This document shows positions 13,396 to 16,885 of a stretch of 16,885 nucleotides of DNA, one piece after another. The stretch's first letter is position 1. Each line of letters starts with the position of its first letter. Source of the stretch: Verrucomicrobiota bacterium (GTDB taxonomy: Bacteria > Verrucomicrobiota > Lentisphaeria > Oligosphaerales > JAFGRS01); assembly GCA_019136035.1 (NCBI GenBank), contig JAGVUW010000067.1:1-16885 (forward strand), read 5' to 3'. The notes under the pieces were generated by a model. It worked only from the letters and a program-made list of their open reading frames with translations. It ran no database searches and was not told the DNA's origin. The translations under genes and the position numbers were made by a program.

Positions 13396-14439
13396 TCAGT
13401 CGACCAGCGGGTTGGGCTTGCCGGCGGCCTTGTCGGTAGCGTAGTTGTCGCGCTTGTTGTAGGTGATGTACGCCTCGGCGTCCTCGATACGCCCCGTCTT
13501 CTCGTAGTTCTCCACGATGTCCGGCGTAGGCGGGTGCGGCTGGCTGTGGTCCAGCTTGGCCCAGGGCGGGCCTTCCCGGAACGGCGTCCGGAAGCGGTTG
13601 GTCAGGCGATCGCGCTTCTCGAGGTGGTCCATGCAGGCGCGGATACAGCCGTAGCCGCCGCCCAGGGCACGGCCATAGCCGTAGCGACGCGGGTACTCTT
13701 TAAGGAAGGGGTTCAGCTCGCCCTCGAAGCCGCCCTGGATGCCCTTCTCACAGGCGAGCGGATCGAGTTTGCCCCACTCGATCTCATGCCCCGCCAGGGT
13801 GACTTTGACGGTCTCCTTCATGCTGATGGCCTGCGCCGGGCACTGCTTGGCGCACTGCATGCAGCGGTCGCAGATCTCACCCTCGAAGATGGGGTCGGGC
13901 TCCAACTCGGCTTCCGTCATGCACAGCGCGAAACGCTGACGGGGTCCGAACTGCGGGGTCAGGAAGACCTTGCTGTAGCCGATCTGCCCCAGGCCGGCCA
14001 GGAAGGCGGCAATGCGGAAGTGGACCAGGACGTCGGGGTAGGGCTTACCCTCCGCCACCGGAATGCTCCAGCCGGCGCGGAAGTTGCCGGTGACCGGATT
14101 GACGGCCTCGCCGCCATTGGCGTTCAGCAAAGGCACGGTCTCGTAGCCGTGGTCCTCGAGGAAGTTCGTGAGGTTCCACAGCACCATCGGGGCGTAGATC
14201 TGGTTCAGCGCCGCGTAGCCCATGGAGGGGTAGGTGGTGTAGAGCGTGCCCTCCTCGATGCCCCGCAACGCCCCGCGGGCGATGCGGAACCCGAGCACGA
14301 TCATCGACTTGGCCCGCGGCGCAATGGCCCGCGGATCGAGCTGCTTCGGGGCCCCCTCCCAACGACTCATGGGGGCAATACCGACCAGGTCCGCGCCCTT
14401 CTCCCGAACAAAGCGCTTGACGCTCTCAGCGGTGACCAT
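13396..14439 (-). CDS. Cytoplasmic QueG/reductive-dehalogenase-like iron-sulfur protein (347 aa)
   Basis: The start ATG at 14439 has GGAGGA 6 nt upstream. The N-terminal half (residues 4-60: VKRFVREKGADLVGIAP..., then PRAIAPRAKSMIVLG) matches the start of COG1600-type proteins (epoxyqueuosine reductase QueG and the catalytic domain of reductive dehalogenases), which bind cobalamin. A ferredoxin motif follows at 190-201 (C190, C193, C196, C200-Pro). The second cluster shows only C230, C265 and C269, where QueG/RdhA proteins normally supply four cysteines; the position expected three residues before C265 is Gly. There is no Tat signal or membrane anchor, so it should be cytoplasmic. The C-terminal tail (about 290-347) is charged and lacks the HEAT-like repeat of true QueG. 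The reaction is unknown; a corrinoid- or Fe-S-dependent reductase is the best guess. It is probably co-transcribed with the Gfo/Idh-like gene. Confidence 0.75.
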   Translation of the reverse strand: MVTAESVKRFVREKGADLVGIAPMSRWEGAPKQLDPRAIAPRAKSMIVLGFRIARGALRGIEEGTLYTTYPSMGYAALNQIYAPMVLWNLTNFLEDHGYETVPLLNANGGEAVNPVTGNFRAGWSIPVAEGKPYPDVLVHFRIAAFLAGLGQIGYSKVFLTPQFGPRQRFALCMTEAELEPDPIFEGEICDRCMQCAKQCPAQAISMKETVKVTLAGHEIEWGKLDPLACEKGIQGGFEGELNPFLKEYPRRYGYGRALGGGYGCIRACMDHLEKRDRLTNRFRTPFREGPPWAKLDHSQPHPPTPDIVENYEKTGRIEDAEAYITYNKRDNYATDKAAGKPNPLVD

Positions 14440-14597
14440 CCCACATCCTCCGTATGCCGGGGACGCGACGCCGCAGCCCCCGGGGACCCCCGGGCGTATC
14501 GCGGCGCTCGACCGGCGGCGATGGGTCCAGCCTGGCGCCAATGTACAGCGCGAGAGGGCGGCGCCAAGCCATGGGCTGCACCCGGCGGCGGGGACGG
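14440..14597. other. 158-nt spacer between the LRR/FGE gene and the Fe-S gene
   Basis: No gene is seen. TGGCGCC (14533-14539) and GGCGCCA (14560-14566) could form a 7-bp stem with a 20-nt loop, and a CCCCGGGG-type GC-rich palindrome lies near 14478-14490. Neither is followed by a U-run on the minus strand. A promoter for the downstream Fe-S/oxidoreductase pair may lie here, but no convincing -35/-10 pair was recognised. Confidence 0.4.
14446..14451 (-). promoter_or_regulatory. Ribosome binding site of the Fe-S protein gene
   Basis: GGAGGA on the minus strand stands 6 nt before ATG 14439. It shows that the long open frame extending upstream to 15054 is not part of the protein. Confidence 0.7.
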
Positions 14598-16885
14598 TCA
14601 CGGCGCCGCAGGGTCGCCCGGAGCGAGGACCAGGCGGAAGCCGGCGTCGAGGTGCCAGGCGCGCGTGGGCAGGCGAGCGTCGCAGCGCACCTGGTGCTGT
14701 TGGGACCAGTCCCAACTGGCGCCGCGCAGGGCGTCGACAGCCCCATCGGCCTTGATGGTGTACTCCCAGACGTTCCCGCCGACGCCAAAGAGCCCCCAGT
14801 CGTTGCGGCCACTGCGCTCGACCGGCGCGGTCGCGGGGAAGGCGTCGCGGTGTCCGGCGATTCTGCCGTTCGTCGGATGGGCACCCTCCTCGCCGTTGTA
14901 GTTCCACTCCGAGGGCGGCGGCCACTGGTTGCCCCACGGGTACACCCGCTGATCGCCGCACTGGGCGAAGGCGGTCCACTCGTCCCCGGTGGGCAGCCGG
15001 TAGACCCGTGACGGCAGGCCTCGACCGGCGCGGGTCTCGCGGTCGCTCAGCCACTGGGCATAGGCCTTGGCGTCGGGGAAGTCGATGCAGACCGGCTGGC
15101 GGTCGCCGGCGAGGGAGTGCTTGTCCCAGCCAAATTCAGCGTTGTAGCCGGGCTTCATCACGCGGTATTGACCGTTGGTGACCTCGTACCGGCCCACCCA
15201 CAGGCGCAGGGCCTCGATCCAGACGAACTCCAGGCCAAGGTCAGGGACCATCCAATCCTCGCCGTGACAGGGGTACAGGAGTGCGGCCTCCATGGTCGGC
15301 AGCCACTCCTTCCCGGCCGCGCTGTCGCCCCACTCCCTCCCGAACTGGGCGACGGCCTTACGGGCGGCCTGCATGCGTCTGACATCGACACTGCAGCGCT
15401 TCCTTATCGAGGCAATCACCCTGTCCTTCCTCTCCAGCCGCGGCGAGGCGCTGATCTGCCGCAGCAGGTCGGCGACGGCCTGCTCGGCGGCAGTCTCCCG
15501 GGCCTCGGCCTGGCGGACCGCCAGGGCGGCCGCCATGGCCTCGCCGAGGGGCCCACCGGCCTTCTCGAAGAGCTTCCGCGCGGTGTCAGGTCGGGCGGCC
15601 TCCAAGGCCAGGAGGCCGCGCTGGCGGTTCAGCTCGGGGGTATCGCCGGAGCCCAGGCGCCGGAGGCGCTCGGCAATGGCGACGTCGGCCAGCCGGATGA
15701 CCCGCCGGATGTGGCCCGTACTCTGTCCGTGCTGGACGATCTGGTCAACGCGGATGCCGTCGGCCGCCGCCTCGCGGACCTCGCCGCGGATCGTCTCGCG
15801 GACCAGGGCGACCTCGACGGTCTTGCCGACATCCGCCTTGAACGACGCCAGGAGTCGCGCTTCCATGCCCGCCAGGGCCTCGAGCTGCGCGCCGACCGCC
15901 CGGCGCTGCTCATCGGTGAGGCCCTTGGACAGGTCCTCGCCGCCCTCGCGCCAGCGCTGCAGGGCCTCGTCGACGCGGCCCGCCAGGACGGCCTTGGCCA
16001 GAGCCGCCAGGGCGACGCCTGGCGCCGCGGCGGTGGCGGCGGCCGGGGTGGCCGCGGCTTCCAGACTGCGCTCCCACTCCAGGCGGCAACGAAGGAACTC
16101 GGAGACGGGCGGCTGGTACTGGCTGGGCTCGACATTGAGATAGACCAAGTGCTTCAACGCGGCGCGGAGTTCGGCTTCCGACACCGTCAGGCCCTTCGGC
16201 GTCCAGAGCGCCTCCAGGTCGGGGCACCCCAGAATCGGCGAGAGGTCCGTCAGGGCCGTGCAGGCCCCGAGATTCAGGAATCTCAGCGGCATACCGCGCA
16301 GCACACTGATGTCCTTCACCGCCGGCGGCTCCGTCGAGCTCCACCCAAGGTTGACAGCCTTGAGGGGCGCGCCCGCCAGAGGAGAGAGGTCCGCCACGGG
16401 TGTCCACCTCAGGCCCAGATAGGTCAGCGGCGCGCCCTTCAGGGGCGAGAGGTCAACAGGGGCTTTGTGACCTTCCAGCGACAGGATGGCGAGCGGCATG
16501 CCCGCCAAGGGCGACAGATCCGTGATCGGGGCGAGATGCCCCGGCCGGTTTGCGTACAGCCAGCCGAGCCGCATGCCGCGCAGCGGGCTGAGGTCGGTGA
16601 CCGCTGTGCTGCACAGATCCAAGGCCAGGATAGGCAGACCCTTCAGTGGCCCGATGTCGCGCAACTCGGGCTCGTCGCGCAGGGTCACCTTCAGGCCGCC
16701 CGGCAGGCCCTCGACCCCCATCGCCAGGTCGGCGGCGGCGGGGTTCGCCTGTCGCAGGGCATCCTCGGCCGCGCGCAGCGTCTCTTCCGGGAGCGGGCAG
16801 GGCCACTGGCGGCTCCACTCAGCGCCGTGAATCTGCCCGTGATGGCCGTTCCCGGAGCTGTCCTTCGCCACGTCGCCCGTGCCCT
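14598..16885 (-). CDS. LRR plus FGE/SUMF1-fold protein, 5' end beyond the window
   Basis: The stop is TGA at 14600-14598. The frame stays open through the right edge; a GTG at 16871 is possible as a start but residues before it (GTGDVAKDSSGNGHHGQIHGAEW, broken by that codon) continue a LamG-like entry motif, so the gene is treated as partial. Numbering from that GTG: LamG-like stub (1-19); leucine-rich repeats of the 'DLSPL.G.PL..L.L' type (about 72-225, at least six units); an Ala-rich linker (270-295); a helical region (about 285-515) including RGLLALEAARPDTARKLFEK, resembling a tetratricopeptide-like segment; and a C-terminal FGE-sulfatase domain (about 545-749) with GRYEVTNGQYR (560-570), YRLPTGDEW (624-632), YPWGN (644-648), GLFGVGGNVWEY (693-704), RGASW (716-720) and GFRLV (744-748). 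FGE enzymes convert a Cys to formylglycine using a reactive Cys pair; here only C730 lies near the expected site and the end is GFRL not GFRC, so a binding rather than catalytic role is likely. I recall this architecture as common in Kiritimatiellota/Lentisphaerota. Confidence 0.85.
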   Translation of the reverse strand, partial: GTGDVAKDSSGNGHHGQIHGAEWSRQWPCPLPEETLRAAEDALRQANPAAADLAMGVEGLPGGLKVTLRDEPELRDIGPLKGLPILALDLCSTAVTDLSPLRGMRLGWLYANRPGHLAPITDLSPLAGMPLAILSLEGHKAPVDLSPLKGAPLTYLGLRWTPVADLSPLAGAPLKAVNLGWSSTEPPAVKDISVLRGMPLRFLNLGACTALTDLSPILGCPDLEALWTPKGLTVSEAELRAALKHLVYLNVEPSQYQPPVSEFLRCRLEWERSLEAAATPAAATAAAPGVALAALAKAVLAGRVDEALQRWREGGEDLSKGLTDEQRRAVGAQLEALAGMEARLLASFKADVGKTVEVALVRETIRGEVREAAADGIRVDQIVQHGQSTGHIRRVIRLADVAIAERLRRLGSGDTPELNRQRGLLALEAARPDTARKLFEKAGGPLGEAMAAALAVRQAEARETAAEQAVADLLRQISASPRLERKDRVIASIRKRCSVDVRRMQAARKAVAQFGREWGDSAAGKEWLPTMEAALLYPCHGEDWMVPDLGLEFVWIEALRLWVGRYEVTNGQYRVMKPGYNAEFGWDKHSLAGDRQPVCIDFPDAKAYAQWLSDRETRAGRGLPSRVYRLPTGDEWTAFAQCGDQRVYPWGNQWPPPSEWNYNGEEGAHPTNGRIAGHRDAFPATAPVERSGRNDWGLFGVGGNVWEYTIKADGAVDALRGASWDWSQQHQVRCDARLPTRAWHLDAGFRLVLAPGDPAAP

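Noticed and set aside
14533..14566. Inverted repeat TGGCGCC/GGCGCCA as a terminator of the LRR/FGE gene
   Set aside because: The loop is 20 nt, the stem 7 bp, and no U-run follows; such pairs arise by chance at this GC content.
13303..14901. Plus-strand open frame of about 532 codons over the Fe-S gene
   Set aside because: It is antisense to a protein with clear ferredoxin motifs, crosses two gene boundaries and has no recognisable domain.
14440..15054. Upstream extension of the Fe-S protein frame to an ATG at 15054
   Set aside because: The added 205 residues are Arg/Pro-rich, overlap the end of the LRR/FGE gene in another frame, and the ATG at 14439 has a strong ribosome binding site.

Overview
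The window is a GC-rich (about two-thirds or more G+C by eye) bacterial chromosome fragment in which almost everything is encoded on the minus strand. The best taxonomic guess is the PVC superphylum or a neighbour (Planctomycetota, Lentisphaerota/Kiritimatiellota, Hydrogenedentota). The grounds are a leucine-rich-repeat plus formylglycine-generating-enzyme-fold (FGE/SUMF1) protein of the 'VGRYEVTN...YRLPTGDEW...YPWGN...GVGGNVWEY' type, a giant secreted protein with 'VSREV' repeats, FN3 and CARDB-like domains, a glycine-rich secreted protein with a 'GPGGFRGG' core, and an unusual Gfo/Idh/MocA oxidoreductase. This assignment rests on recalled family distribution, not on a marker gene.

Layout from low to high coordinates: (1) 1-159, plus strand, the last 52 residues of a probable xylose-isomerase-like TIM-barrel protein. 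(2) 149-266, a 59-bp unit repeated twice in tandem. It begins inside the last codons of that gene, and each copy holds a strong hairpin. It lies between two convergent genes. (3) 327-10196, minus, a 3289-residue secreted multidomain protein. (4) 10237-11526, minus, a 429-residue secreted Gly/Ser-rich protein. It is the upstream partner of the giant gene (40-nt gap, near-perfect Shine-Dalgarno on both), so the two look like one operon for an extracellular or cell-surface assembly. (5) 11527-12053, non-coding, with a candidate promoter for the secreted pair and a cluster of short hairpin-rich repeats (three copies of a 15-bp motif, one inverted). (6) 12054-13358, minus, Gfo/Idh/MocA-like protein lacking the EKP lysine. 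(7) 13396-14439, minus, cytoplasmic QueG/RdhA-like iron-sulfur protein with seven motif cysteines. (8) 14598-16885, minus, LRR/FGE-fold protein running off the right edge.

Transcription on the minus strand runs right to left. Genes 7 and 6 are separated by only 37 nt and are probably co-transcribed. The LRR/FGE gene lies 158 nt upstream of gene 7 and may or may not belong. The secreted pair is separated by the repeat-rich 0.5-kb spacer and probably has its own promoter. The sugar-metabolism flavour of the TIM-barrel fragment and the Gfo/Idh protein suggests carbohydrate catabolism, but no substrate can be read from the sequence. No tRNA, rRNA, CRISPR array, transposase or phage gene was seen. 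Long open frames on the plus strand opposite the minus-strand genes are codon-bias shadows and are not annotated.
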